A DNA stretch of 64,000 nt, from positions 1 to 64,000 of the forward strand of contig JAIEOS010000026.1 in the NCBI GenBank assembly GCA_019750295.1. The letters run 5' to 3'. Made by a program: the position numbers and the translations under genes. The notes beneath the pieces are model-generated. The model saw nothing but the letters and a program-made list of their open reading frames with translations, did no database searches and was not told the DNA's origin. Shown piece after piece: positions 1 through 7,870 of this stretch. Every line of letters begins with the position of its first letter. Position 1 is the first letter of the stretch. This DNA comes from Bdellovibrionales bacterium (GTDB lineage: Bacteria > Bdellovibrionota > Bdellovibrionia > Bdellovibrionales > JAGQZY01).

Positions 1-58
1 GAACTTTAAATTTTAATTTTTTATATTTTAAACTCGAAAAAACATGAATTGCTGCAGC

Positions 59-67
59 TTATCCACA
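59..67 (+). promoter_or_regulatory. consensus DnaA box
   Basis: The nonamer TTATCCACA matches the DnaA-box consensus exactly. It follows a strongly AT-rich stretch at the left edge (1-45). A single box is not an origin, and what lies to the left is not visible. The same nonamer occurs twice, head to head, in the palindrome at 48421-48490. Confidence 0.4.
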
Positions 68-117
68 GATCCGGGCAACGATTGGAAGGTCAAAGAAAAA
101 AATTAAAATCTCGTTTA

Positions 118-148
118 TTACACCTTCCAATCATTGGAATCTTAATAG
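118..148 (+). promoter_or_regulatory. MerR/CueR-type promoter with operator in a 19-bp spacer
   Basis: A -35-like TTACAC (118-123) and a -10-like TAATAG (143-148) are 19 bp apart, the over-long spacing typical of MerR-family metal-responsive promoters. The spacer holds the dyad ACCTTCC-N5-TTGGAAT (122-140), which resembles CueR/HmrR operators (ACCTTCC...GGAAGGT). The next gene downstream is a heavy-metal-associated domain protein at 247, which fits copper control. A second ACCTTCCAAT half-site lies on the minus strand at 81-90 and may serve a gene to the left of the window. The MerR-type regulator itself is not in view. Confidence 0.65.
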
Positions 149-246
149 ATTAAGAATATTTTTGCGAGTACCTTGACCCTCCTATGTGGGGAAGCTCCAT
201 ATTTGAGGTAGAGGCAAGTAATTCCCCAATAATAAAAGGAGTTTTT

Positions 247-393
247 ATGCATGAAGTGAACGTGGCAGGGATGACCTGCCAAATTTTGAAAAAGGTTGAT
301 CCCAACGCGAAGATAGCCGTCGATCTCAGCAAAGGCATAGTGAGTGTGGAAACGATCGTTTCCGAAGTTCAAGTTTTTTTGGAGACCTTCTAG
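247..393 (+). CDS. shortened CopZ-like heavy-metal-associated (HMA) protein, second metal Cys missing
   Basis: The 48-residue product starts at an ATG preceded by AGGAG (237-241). It opens like a copper chaperone (VNVAGMTC) and ends with typical HMA beta strands (KVDPNAKIAVDLSKGIVSVE). HMA domains carry GMTCxxC; here GMTC is followed directly by QILKKVDP, so the second cysteine and roughly the first turn of helix 1 are absent, as after an in-frame deletion. Canonical HMA proteins are about 65-70 residues. The upstream promoter looks intact. Copper transfer through the usual two-cysteine site is therefore doubtful. It is either a decaying copZ or a small metal-responsive protein with altered function. 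Family placement is fairly sure, function is not. Confidence 0.6.
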   Translation: MHEVNVAGMTCQILKKVDPNAKIAVDLSKGIVSVETIVSEVQVFLETF

Positions 394-402
394 AGTTAGG
401 TA

Positions 403-1098
403 TTACTTCTCTAACCGCTGGCGAAGATCCTTGTTGGCTTGGACGGCTTCTTCTAAAAATTTGATTTCGGTTTTGATCGACTCCATACGACCAATGGAGT
501 CCTCTAAGGCCATTTCTCGCGATTCGAAATCGACTTCGCTGATCGTACGATTTTTTATCAGCTGCTGACCTTGCTCAACTCCGGCTTTATAAATCTCGCG
601 CAGTTTTTCGGCAAAACTCAAAGACCGTTGCAGATTTTCGATTTTAGATCGATAGGCTCGATCTCGCAGCTCGATTATGGGACGACGCAGGTCCGCGTTG
701 GAGTTCCCCTCGGCCATTATGCGGTACCCCGCCACTTGGGCTTCGGTTTTCGTGTCGAGAACTAGATTTTGAAAGGTAACCACACGCATCTCTGCATTGA
801 AATATTCCACAGCCTTGAGAGCAAAGTTTGTTTTGGAAATGATATTTTTAGAGTACAGACTGGTGGCACGATCAAATTGCTTTTTAGAAAAATTCTTTTG
901 CAATACGGCCGTGGCTAAAAGCCCTTCAGCGCTGTTCCACTCGCTAATCGCTTTGGTCTGAGCCTCTTGCTGCTCGATGGAGCGATGAGTGATCTGCGGC
1001 TGATCGACGGCATACGTTTTTTGAAAAACTGCGATCTCCCCGGCCTCTGCCGCAAAACTTAAAGTGATGGATAATGCAGCAAAAATAGAATTCTTCAT
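403..1098 (-). CDS. secreted coiled-coil protein, hypothetical
   Basis: This 231-residue protein has a signal peptide (MKNSIFAALSITLSFAAEAG) and is otherwise almost wholly helical and charged, with long heptad-like stretches (about residues 40-110 and 140-228). That pattern is like the helical hairpins of TolC- or HlyD-type envelope proteins, but no defining motif is seen. A GGGAG ribosome-binding site precedes the ATG. It is transcribed alone, convergent with the HMA gene. It is probably periplasmic; no function is assigned. Confidence 0.6.
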   Translation of the reverse strand: MKNSIFAALSITLSFAAEAGEIAVFQKTYAVDQPQITHRSIEQQEAQTKAISEWNSAEGLLATAVLQKNFSKKQFDRATSLYSKNIISKTNFALKAVEYFNAEMRVVTFQNLVLDTKTEAQVAGYRIMAEGNSNADLRRPIIELRDRAYRSKIENLQRSLSFAEKLREIYKAGVEQGQQLIKNRTISEVDFESREMALEDSIGRMESIKTEIKFLEEAVQANKDLRQRLEK

Positions 1099-1208
1099 CG
1101 GTCTCCCTGGGTCGTGATTGAATAACTGATGAAGTCTGTTTTATAAAGAGCAGCGTCAAGCATAGGCCAGACTTGTAAAAGTTTTATGACGAGAGCCAAA
1201 ACAGGCTA

Positions 1209-2273
1209 TTAAACTGACACTATTATTTTCTTTTCTGTGTCCCACAGGAGTGACTTTAGGGACTGGGAGATTTCGCTCAAGTGAATCTGCTTCACATTCG
1301 AGAACTCAGTCTCCAGAGCCTTGTGGCAGTCCGCTAACCTGTAGTTGGGTATGGCCGTGGAAAGATGGTGGACGTGGTGATAGCCAATATCGGCAGTAAA
1401 CCAATTGAGGACGGCAGGGAGTTTGAGGTAACTTGTCCCCTCGAGGGCCGCACGTATCGGATCCACTTCTTGGGCGTCGACGGCGTAAGAGTTTTCAAAA
1501 TTATGCTGAACGGTAAAAAATAAGATGCCAATTCCTCCAGCTAATGAGAGCGAAATCGTATACACCATAAAAAAGTTGTAAGTCCCCATCGCCTGACTCA
1601 TAAAGTACCAGCACAACAAAAGGGCCACATTGTTATAAGTCATATGACGAAACTCCTTAGGTGTTTTCCACTTTCGAGAAGGACACTCTTTAAGTAACTG
1701 CAATGCCGCCCTCGGCGATTGAGAAATCGCCGCGACGAGAACTCTTTTGAACAAGAGAATGATTCCTAAAAACCAATTGAATCTGGGATTAAAGAGCACA
1801 TAAAGAAATCCCCCAATAAAAATAATAGCCAACGGATGACGTAGCCGGCGATAGCGAGACTGCTCCGAGGAGCTGAGTTGACGGTAATCGAGCGACGTCA
1901 TTATATTTAGCGGCCCTCGGTACTGAGACCAATCTCCGTTCGTCTTGTGGTGGTAAGCATGATGCTTCGACCAAACATACTGGGGCATTCCGGTCAGCAC
2001 ACCCAAAATGTATCCCGCAGCCTGGTTGGCTCGAGAGGAGGAAAACAACACACCGTGACCGCAATCATGCATTAAAACAAAAAATCGTAAAATGAAAAAA
2101 GCGAGAATCACGCTGAAAGGAATGACCAAAAAACCAGAAACTCCAAGAGTCAGGACGTACAAGTATCCGACACCCACAAAAAGTCCAAACGTTATTAAAA
2201 TTTGTCGGAGAGCAATCAGATTTGATTTTGCCGTGTACGGCTTTAAGGACTCGTGCCACATCTTTTTATTCAT
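1209..2273 (-). CDS. membrane fatty acid desaturase
   Basis: A 354-residue integral membrane di-iron desaturase. The three histidine boxes of the family are present in order: HDCGH (near residue 69), HHAYHH (near 104) and YHHVHH (near 299), with hydrophobic segments around residues 25-70, 150-180 and 215-255. It should introduce a double bond into acyl chains of membrane lipids, using electrons from an unidentified donor. Its short divergent upstream region is shared with the decayed TauE/SafE gene. Substrate position cannot be read from the sequence. Confidence 0.9.
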   Translation of the reverse strand: MNKKMWHESLKPYTAKSNLIALRQILITFGLFVGVGYLYVLTLGVSGFLVIPFSVILAFFILRFFVLMHDCGHGVLFSSSRANQAAGYILGVLTGMPQYVWSKHHAYHHKTNGDWSQYRGPLNIMTSLDYRQLSSSEQSRYRRLRHPLAIIFIGGFLYVLFNPRFNWFLGIILLFKRVLVAAISQSPRAALQLLKECPSRKWKTPKEFRHMTYNNVALLLCWYFMSQAMGTYNFFMVYTISLSLAGGIGILFFTVQHNFENSYAVDAQEVDPIRAALEGTSYLKLPAVLNWFTADIGYHHVHHLSTAIPNYRLADCHKALETEFSNVKQIHLSEISQSLKSLLWDTEKKIIVSV

Positions 2274-2437
2274 CGAATCCCTTCTGCTCTTATTGGAATG
2301 TCTGGAAGAGACTCACATTGTGACGGATAATTGGTCTGATGCAAGGAAGAACTGTTATATTCCTCGCAATGTAACTTCCACAATTGAACTCAGGGATTTG
2401 TTGAACTCTTATCAAAACTCGACGATACTCGCACTCT

Positions 2438-3098
2438 ATGGAGCTCATTGCCATTCCCCTTGTGGCGGCTTTTGCATCTCTCGTGACTTTCTTCTCGGGA
2501 TTCGGTCTTGGAACCATTCTTACGCCGGTCTTTGTTCTTTTTTTTTGTCCGAGCTCGCGATCACAATGACGGCGATCGTTCATTTGCTGAATAACCTTTT
2601 TAAGTGGGTTCTTGTTGGAAAACATACGGATCTAAAAATTCTCATTCGCTTTGGAGGGCCAGCCGTTCTTTTCGCTATTGTGGGCGCTTGGGTGTTGAAC
2701 TCTTTGGCAAGCACTCCTCCCGTCACCAACTACACCCTATTCGATCGGGTGTATGAAATTCATGCGGTGAAATTTGTGATCGCTTCTCTTATGATTTTCT
2801 TTATGCTGTTTGAACACCTCCCCGCTCTTAAAAACCTGAAGTGGAGTCAGAAATATTTAAGTTTGGGACCATTGCTTGCCTGATTGATCTAGGTCGCCTG
2901 GCGATGTACACGCACTCTTTTGACAAAGAGAGCTTAACTCCCCATCTCCCCTTACTCCTCCTCACAACAACTTTCGCTTTTCTTGGCGCCTATGTCGGTC
3001 ATCATTTCCTCAAAAAACTCACCATGGATTCGGTTCAAAAGATTGTAGCCGCGATGCTCGGACTATTAGCCATCGCCCTGGGCCTAGGGATTTTGTAG
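2438..3098 (+). pseudogene. decayed TauE/SafE-family membrane permease (frameshift plus internal deletion)
   Basis: The coding trace starts at the ATG at 2438 (MELIAIPLVAAFASLVTFFS), typical of TauE/SafE (DUF81) anion exporters. At the T-run near 2526-2536 the frame shifts: the first frame stops soon after, while the family sequence resumes in another frame (LAITMTAIVHLLNNLFK). A second break lies near 2870, where one frame stops at SLGPLLA and the C-terminal repeat resumes in another frame (TIACLIDLGRLAMY). The segment that normally joins the two halves, containing the second family repeat start, is missing. Two independent lesions make this a pseudogene rather than a single sequencing slip. 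The original role would have been export of a sulfur-containing or organic anion. Confidence 0.75.
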
Positions 3099-3221
3099 AA
3101 GATTTGGAGAAGCGCGGCACTCACTTAGACGCCTTAGGCCTCAAATCGGCAATGAAGGTCGCCGCTAGGGGGATTTACTCTCCCTGATGGCTTTGATAAG
3201 TGTGAATTCTGGAGGTTATGT

Positions 3222-3914
3222 ATGAAGAGTCTTATTCTATTTTCGTTCTTGGCTTTGGGGGTGACTCCGGCCGTCGCTTCTCAAAAACTCACTCAACTGA
3301 AACAACAAATTATTTCGACCGCAAAGAAGTATCAAGGTCAGGGCGATCCTGATTTTAAAATTCAAAATACCATCGAACCAATGGTGGAACAGTTACTAAA
3401 AATCGCTCCGCCGCAAGCTCCGATCAAAGATCGCCTCGCAGTTCTTGCCGGAACTTGGAAACAAGTTTGGGGACCCTATGATTACCGAAACGACGATCGC
3501 GGAGTAGATCCCGAGTTGGGCGTCAACGAAATCTACCAACTGGTGTCCATCGACGGTTACTACTATAACGTAAGCCCTCAGTATCCCAAAGGCGACAAAA
3601 CGAAAGAGCGCATCGGTCTCCTTCGCGGCGAGTACACGCTCAGCTCCAGCGAATCCAACGGACTGGATGTGCGTTTCACAAAGTTCACCGGAGTGGAAGG
3701 TCGACCCACCGATAAGATTTGGACATTGGCCGCCCTTTCCGAAAACGGAACTCTCGACAATGAGTTTACGGTGGTGCCATCGCTCATCGTCAAATTGTTT
3801 TTTGGGAGTGGAACGCTCATCGAAGTTTACACCGACAAAGATCTTCGAATTCTCTATGGCACCGGCGCCAATTTTTCGGAGCCCTATCTTTACGTCATGA
3901 CTCGAGTGAAATAA
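3222..3914 (+). CDS. secreted protein with PAP/fibrillin-like lipid-binding fold (tentative)
   Basis: A 230-residue protein with an N-terminal signal peptide cut after AVAS (residue 20) and a GGAGG ribosome-binding site. After a helical region (21-65) comes a beta-rich part starting LAGTWKQVWGPYDYR (near residue 80) and ending DLRILYGTGANFSEPYLYVMTR. The L-x-G-x-W opening and the closing strand order resemble PAP/fibrillin or lipocalin-like domains that bind hydrophobic ligands. This is a resemblance only. It is monocistronic, convergent with the next gene. Confidence 0.55.
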   Translation: MKSLILFSFLALGVTPAVASQKLTQLKQQIISTAKKYQGQGDPDFKIQNTIEPMVEQLLKIAPPQAPIKDRLAVLAGTWKQVWGPYDYRNDDRGVDPELGVNEIYQLVSIDGYYYNVSPQYPKGDKTKERIGLLRGEYTLSSSESNGLDVRFTKFTGVEGRPTDKIWTLAALSENGTLDNEFTVVPSLIVKLFFGSGTLIEVYTDKDLRILYGTGANFSEPYLYVMTRVK

Positions 3915-3929
3915 CTCACGTTCAAGTGG

Positions 3930-3957
3930 AGGTGCGACAGCTCCCGCGGTCGCACCT
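3930..3957. terminator. 9-bp inverted repeat between convergent genes
   Basis: AGGTGCGAC (3930-3938) and GTCGCACCT (3949-3957) form a perfect stem with a 10-base loop. It lies between the ends of two convergent genes. There is no T-run on either side, so it would be a weak or factor-assisted terminator, or a transcript-stabilising hairpin. Confidence 0.5.
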
Positions 3958-3967
3958 GTCTCAATGA

Positions 3968-4690
3968 TTAAAAGTTATAGGACAACGAAAAAAGTCCGTA
4001 GATATTTGTTGCGAAGTTATTGACCTTATCGTTCTTCGCCCCGCCATCGAGAAATCGAAAAACAAATCCCGCTTCCCAATCTTCTGAAAACAACTGGCTG
4101 ATCTGAACCATGGCATCGATGGCTCGCCCTTGAGAGCTTCCGGCCGCATCCATTTGCGCACGAAAATACCAAGATTCCATAAGTCTCCATTGAAGGCCGA
4201 AATAAATTAAAGGCACAAAACCGAAGTCGGTGTAACCCTCTTGGATCACACCCTGGGTGAGACGAATCTCAGCGTCTCGAACCTTTGCGGTCACCCCTAA
4301 ATCCCAACGCAGATTTTCACTGGAAACAAAATGGTGAACGTAACCCCAGCGAAAAGAATTGAATTTGTAATAGACATCGATGGGAGATCCTGCCGCAAAC
4401 GTTTGCTGATCAAAGGGACTCGCCAGAGCGGGAGTGACTTTCGAGCGAAGTGAAAACGGCGCGACCACAAAACGCAAAGACCCCGACTCCCATAATCTCC
4501 ACAGCCCTTCCAGGCGATAGGACAACTCCGTCTCCTCGGGGACATCAATCCGTGCGCCCGTTGAGGTGGGGATTTGAAAGTAATTACGAAGCGAGTGAGC
4601 CGCACCGACTTCAAGACGCACTTGAGACTCGCTGGCCACGGCGGTATTCACTAGAAAAATGCAGATAATGAAAATTCTTAAAATGGTCAT
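3968..4690 (-). CDS. outer-membrane beta-barrel protein, hypothetical
   Basis: The start chosen (MTILRIFIICIFLVNTAVA) gives a clean signal peptide; an upstream ATG at 4723 would add 11 residues with no better ribosome-binding site. The mature part alternates hydrophobic and polar residues in short strands with Gly/Asn turns and ends in FSLSYNF, a C-terminal phenylalanine typical of outer-membrane barrels recognised by BamA. About 220 mature residues suggest 8-10 strands. No family motif identifies a function. Confidence 0.6.
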   Translation of the reverse strand: MTILRIFIICIFLVNTAVASESQVRLEVGAAHSLRNYFQIPTSTGARIDVPEETELSYRLEGLWRLWESGSLRFVVAPFSLRSKVTPALASPFDQQTFAAGSPIDVYYKFNSFRWGYVHHFVSSENLRWDLGVTAKVRDAEIRLTQGVIQEGYTDFGFVPLIYFGLQWRLMESWYFRAQMDAAGSSQGRAIDAMVQISQLFSEDWEAGFVFRFLDGGAKNDKVNNFATNIYGLFSLSYNF

Positions 4691-4754
4691 AGCATAAGAT
4701 AAGGGATCGTTCTCAAAATGCAACGTCGAACTTTTCAGCGAAAATTAAAGATTA

Positions 4755-4800
4755 GACAGTTGTCATGTTTCTAATCAACTATAAGAGTTTTAGACAACTG
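4755..4800. promoter_or_regulatory. inverted repeat upstream of the DUF4214 lipoprotein gene
   Basis: CAGTTGTC (4757-4764) and GACAACTG (4793-4800) form an 8-bp dyad with centres 36 bp apart, and GACAGTTGTC (4755-4764) is itself a near-palindrome. The arrangement lies about 55 bp upstream of the ATG at 4853, in the right place for a paired operator. Which regulator would bind is unknown. Confidence 0.35.
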
Positions 4801-4852
4801 AAAAAACGGCATACAGCTTACTCCTCTTGTTTGTAGAACACGGGGGGCACGT

Positions 4853-6196
4853 ATGGGTTCAAATCAATTCAAAGTTATTTTCTTTTCATTCAGCTTAGCT
4901 TTATCAGCTTGCGGCAACAAAGGCTTCGTTTCTGCAACCACAAGCACTAGAGATGCATCAGTAGACGTCGGCCAGCCGCAAAATTCGGGACCTCAATCCT
5001 ACACTCTTCCCGTCGCCGTTGGACGCGAGCCCGCTTCATCCAATGAGCAGAGCCAACCTCCGGCTGCGAATCAAAACAACAACGTTGTTCGTGTTCCAGC
5101 AGGTTCAACAATGCCTAAATCTCCTGTAGTGAACACACAGATGCCTTCAGGCTCCACGAGCAATCCAACCATGCAGAACCAGCAAGCGCAAAACCAACAG
5201 TCCACAACTCAAATGACGGTGAACAACAATACCCAAAATCAACAAAGCACGACTCAGACTCAGGTGAACAACACTACTCAAACTCAGACCCAGACTCAAA
5301 CGCAAACTCCGACTCAAACCGTGACAGAATCTCCTCTCGATATCCCCGATGTCCCTGTTCGCTCTTGTTCACTTTCGTCATTGCGCGCTCAACTTTCGGC
5401 TCAGTTTGTCAACGGACGAGCTCGTTCAGCCGCTCTCGTCGACTATACCTACTGTCTCTTTTACGGTCGTAACTATGATCCTTCGGGACGCGGCTTCTGG
5501 AGAACTGTGACATCTCAAATCAATCCTTTAAGCATGGAACAGTACTACGGTGTTCTTTTTCACTCCGCCGAGTTTCAAGCCACAGTGAGCGGACTCTCCA
5601 ATTCCCAATATGTCGATCTCATTTACAATCGGGTCTTGGGTCGCGCTGCCGATGCCGCAGGAAAAAACTTTCACGTGTCGAGCTTAAATGCAGGCGCGTC
5701 TCGCTACGATCTTTACATGGCTTTTATCAACAGTGGAGAATTTCAAAATGCATTTGCTCCCGTCATCAATCATCACGAAGCGGTTGCATTTCTGTACGCT
5801 CGAATCTTAAATCGCACCCAAGCCGAGTTCGATAATGATGAGGGCACTGGCTTCTGGATGGGATCCATCGCCGTACACCGCTCTGGTCGACGCATCTCCA
5901 CAGAAGAGCTTGCGATCTCGTTCGCGAATTCTTCCGAGTTTGAACAGCTCTTTCTCCGCGATGACTTATCTGCACGAGGCGTTGTACGATTGGCTTACAA
6001 ATTCTTCCTTCAGCGCGAACCCGAAGCGGCTGGTCTCGCTTACTGGACAGGAGTATTAAGAACTCATGCGGGAAATAAAAATGTCTACACTCAGGACGAC
6101 TTCCTTCAGCACTTGGCCCCACACTTCGTTGCATCTCAGGAGTTTAAGAATAACAACCCTTGGTACAACAGTATGTCTGCGGTTTACGATTACTAA
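4853..6196 (+). CDS. DUF4214-domain lipoprotein with Gln/Thr/Asn-rich stalk
   Basis: A 447-residue lipoprotein: the signal peptide ends in the lipobox LSAC (Cys20). Residues about 40-165 are low complexity, rich in Gln, Asn, Thr and Pro, with a run of TQ repeats (near 140-152), and look like a flexible stalk. From about residue 170 there are four DUF4214-like helical units, each with a YxLFYGRxxDPSG or VYNRVLGRAAD-type motif and a following FxxSxEF. DUF4214 repeats occur in surface and S-layer-associated proteins, where they have been linked to carbohydrate binding or exported-enzyme anchoring. A strong poly-G ribosome-binding site precedes the ATG, and an intrinsic terminator follows. Confidence 0.75.
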   Translation: MGSNQFKVIFFSFSLALSACGNKGFVSATTSTRDASVDVGQPQNSGPQSYTLPVAVGREPASSNEQSQPPAANQNNNVVRVPAGSTMPKSPVVNTQMPSGSTSNPTMQNQQAQNQQSTTQMTVNNNTQNQQSTTQTQVNNTTQTQTQTQTQTPTQTVTESPLDIPDVPVRSCSLSSLRAQLSAQFVNGRARSAALVDYTYCLFYGRNYDPSGRGFWRTVTSQINPLSMEQYYGVLFHSAEFQATVSGLSNSQYVDLIYNRVLGRAADAAGKNFHVSSLNAGASRYDLYMAFINSGEFQNAFAPVINHHEAVAFLYARILNRTQAEFDNDEGTGFWMGSIAVHRSGRRISTEELAISFANSSEFEQLFLRDDLSARGVVRLAYKFFLQREPEAAGLAYWTGVLRTHAGNKNVYTQDDFLQHLAPHFVASQEFKNNNPWYNSMSAVYDY

Positions 6197-6221
6197 AAGT
6201 CACTCTTAAGACTAAATAATC

Positions 6222-6250
6222 AAGCGGGATTCCTATCCCGCTTTTTTTTT
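6222..6250 (+). terminator. intrinsic terminator
   Basis: AAGCGGGAT (6222-6230), loop TCCT, ATCCCGCTT (6235-6243), followed by an uninterrupted T-run to 6250. A textbook Rho-independent terminator for the DUF4214 lipoprotein gene. Confidence 0.92.
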
Positions 6251-6398
6251 GGCTTTTCACACCCCTCATATGCTCGAGCCACTCGACGTTCAGAGCTGCA
6301 TTCAAGCATTCGATACTGCCGATTTCCTACGCAAATATTTAAAACTTGCGAACCCGACCTCTCCTGGTTACGCTCATTGAAAATACCATGGAGGATTT

Positions 6399-6812
6399 AT
6401 GACAAAAGTTATCTTTTCGCTTTTTACTATATTTATCGCCACATCTTGCACATCATCTTCGAAACCACTTCCCAACGCCGAAGGCGCAGCAACGGCTGGT
6501 TTTCAAGAGGGAACAGACATGGGTGGGTACAACCAGTATAAATTTGAAGGACTCGACTGTAAGGAAGTGAAGCCCGAAGCTCTCGCCGAGTGCAAAGTAG
6601 AACGACTCACTATCACCTATGGTTCTGATCTTAAACTCCATGAAACCGACGGAGCCGTGACGAGAATGGCGCTACCGATCCCGACCTCTGATGTTACAGT
6701 CAAAAAGGGTGACGTTGTCACATTTACCGGGACCTTTGAGCTCGTCATGAGCAGCACCCGCCTAGGAATGAAAACTTGGAAAACCACAGGCCTCAAGCTA
6801 AAAAAGGTTTAA
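6399..6812 (+). CDS. small lipoprotein, hypothetical
   Basis: A 137-residue lipoprotein with a GGAGG ribosome-binding site and the lipobox ATSC (Cys17). The mature part is beta-rich (VTVKKGDVVTFTGTFELVM) and may form a small beta-sandwich. Two mature-region cysteines (DCKE and ECKV) could pair in the periplasm. No family is recognised. Confidence 0.65.
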   Translation: MTKVIFSLFTIFIATSCTSSSKPLPNAEGAATAGFQEGTDMGGYNQYKFEGLDCKEVKPEALAECKVERLTITYGSDLKLHETDGAVTRMALPIPTSDVTVKKGDVVTFTGTFELVMSSTRLGMKTWKTTGLKLKKV

Positions 6813-6895
6813 ATTCGAACGCTTCGGTGCTATTTGTAAAAAAAACGCCAAAACGGTCACTCTAGAGTGGTCCGAAAACTCTAGGGAGGCCTTTC

Positions 6896-7372
6896 ATGAG
6901 AATTATCAATAACAGCGCAGTTTCATTTCATTTCACTTTAAAAGTGGACGGCCAGCAGATCGAAAGCTCCTTTGGCGATGAACCTTTAGCTTATCTGCAT
7001 GGTCACAAGGCCATCGTTCCTGGTCTTGAGGATGCTCTTAACGGAAAAGCCAAGGGCGACAAATTTAACATCACCCTTCCCCCTGAAAAAGCTTATGGAG
7101 TTCGTAACGAAGGCCTCGTGCAAAAAGTCCCTCGCCAAGATTTCCCCGAGGAGCTTGAAGCCGGAATGCAGTTTCAAGTCGACACGCCTCAAGGCCCAAT
7201 GGTGGTCACGGTCACACAAGTCACCGATAGCGAAGTCACTATTGATGCCAACCCAGAGATGGCTGGCCAAACTTTAAACTTCGAAATCGAAGTGATGGAT
7301 GTTCGCGCGGCCACCGCAGAAGAATTGGCCCACGGTCATGTGCATGGTCCCGGCGGACATCACCACGGTTAG
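6896..7372 (+). CDS. slyD: SlyD-type FKBP peptidyl-prolyl isomerase
   Basis: This 158-residue protein has the SlyD layout. The FKBP half opens with [36 protein letters not shown], and the IF (insert-in-flap) chaperone domain covers about residues 66-125. FKBP strands resume at [12 protein letters not shown], followed by a His-rich metal-binding tail ([13 protein letters not shown]). The enzyme interconverts prolyl peptide bonds and can hold nickel in the cytoplasm. The family's NHPLAG motif appears here as NPEMAG. AGGGAGG precedes the start. It is followed after 11 bp by the YaiI-family gene and probably shares its transcript. Confidence 0.93.
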   Translation: MRIINNSAVSFHFTLKVDGQQIESSFGDEPLAYLHGHKAIVPGLEDALNGKAKGDKFNITLPPEKAYGVRNEGLVQKVPRQDFPEELEAGMQFQVDTPQGPMVVTVTQVTDSEVTIDANPEMAGQTLNFEIEVMDVRAATAEELAHGHVHGPGGHHHG

Positions 7373-7383
7373 AATCAAAAACT

Positions 7384-7839
7384 GTGCTTAATATCTACAT
7401 CGACGCCGATGCTTGCCCCGTAAAAAACGAAACTTACAAAGTGGCGGCTCGCTATAAGCTGACTGTGTACGTGGTCGCCAATCAGCATTTGAATGTTCCT
7501 TTGGATCCGTTGATTCGTATGGAAACGGTCAGCGGTGGATTTGATGCGGCCGATGACTGGATCGTTGAGCAAGCCAACGCGGGTGATGTCGTCATCACTT
7601 CGGATATTCTTCTTGCCCAGCGCTGTGTGGAAAAACACGTGCGCGCCTTAAGCCCTAAAGGGGATGAGTGGACTGAGGACAATATCGGCAGCGCCACTTC
7701 TCACCGAGAACTGATGCAAAATTTAAGGCACATGGGCGAACGCCACGGCCCGGCGGCAATGACTCCGCAAAACCGATCTCAATTTTTAAATAAACTGGAT
7801 CAAATCATTCAGTCCGAAAAAAACAAGCGACCCAAATAG
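7384..7839 (+). CDS. YaiI/YqxD family (DUF188, UPF0178) protein
   Basis: The 151-residue product starts with GTG and opens [13 protein letters not shown], the family signature, followed by the acidic [12 protein letters not shown] and the conserved R-x-L-x-P-K-G-x-x-x-T-x-x-N segment near residue 88. The fold is PIN-like with clustered aspartates, suggesting a metal-dependent nuclease-like or phosphatase-like role; the biochemical activity is not established. It sits 11 bp after slyD without a clear ribosome-binding site, so translation may be coupled. Confidence 0.88.
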   Translation: MLNIYIDADACPVKNETYKVAARYKLTVYVVANQHLNVPLDPLIRMETVSGGFDAADDWIVEQANAGDVVITSDILLAQRCVEKHVRALSPKGDEWTEDNIGSATSHRELMQNLRHMGERHGPAAMTPQNRSQFLNKLDQIIQSEKNKRPK

Positions 7840-7870
7840 ATTTTTTTAAAGAGTCGTCGGCTAGAGGAAC

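Noticed and set aside
1-67. Chromosomal origin at the left edge
   Set aside because: One DnaA box and an AT-rich stretch are not enough; no box cluster, dnaA or dnaN gene in view.
63-95. Second, divergent MerR-type promoter on the minus strand
   Set aside because: A TTGACC box and one ACCTTCCAAT half-site are present, but no -10 at 19 bp spacing (CTGTGG); kept only as a remark.
5274-5330. Short tandem repeats resembling a repeat array
   Set aside because: They encode Thr-Gln repeats inside the DUF4214 lipoprotein and have no spacers; not a CRISPR.
5766-6134. Minus-strand open frames within the DUF4214 gene and similar antisense frames elsewhere
   Set aside because: They are shadows of strongly coding plus-strand frames, without ribosome-binding sites or family features.
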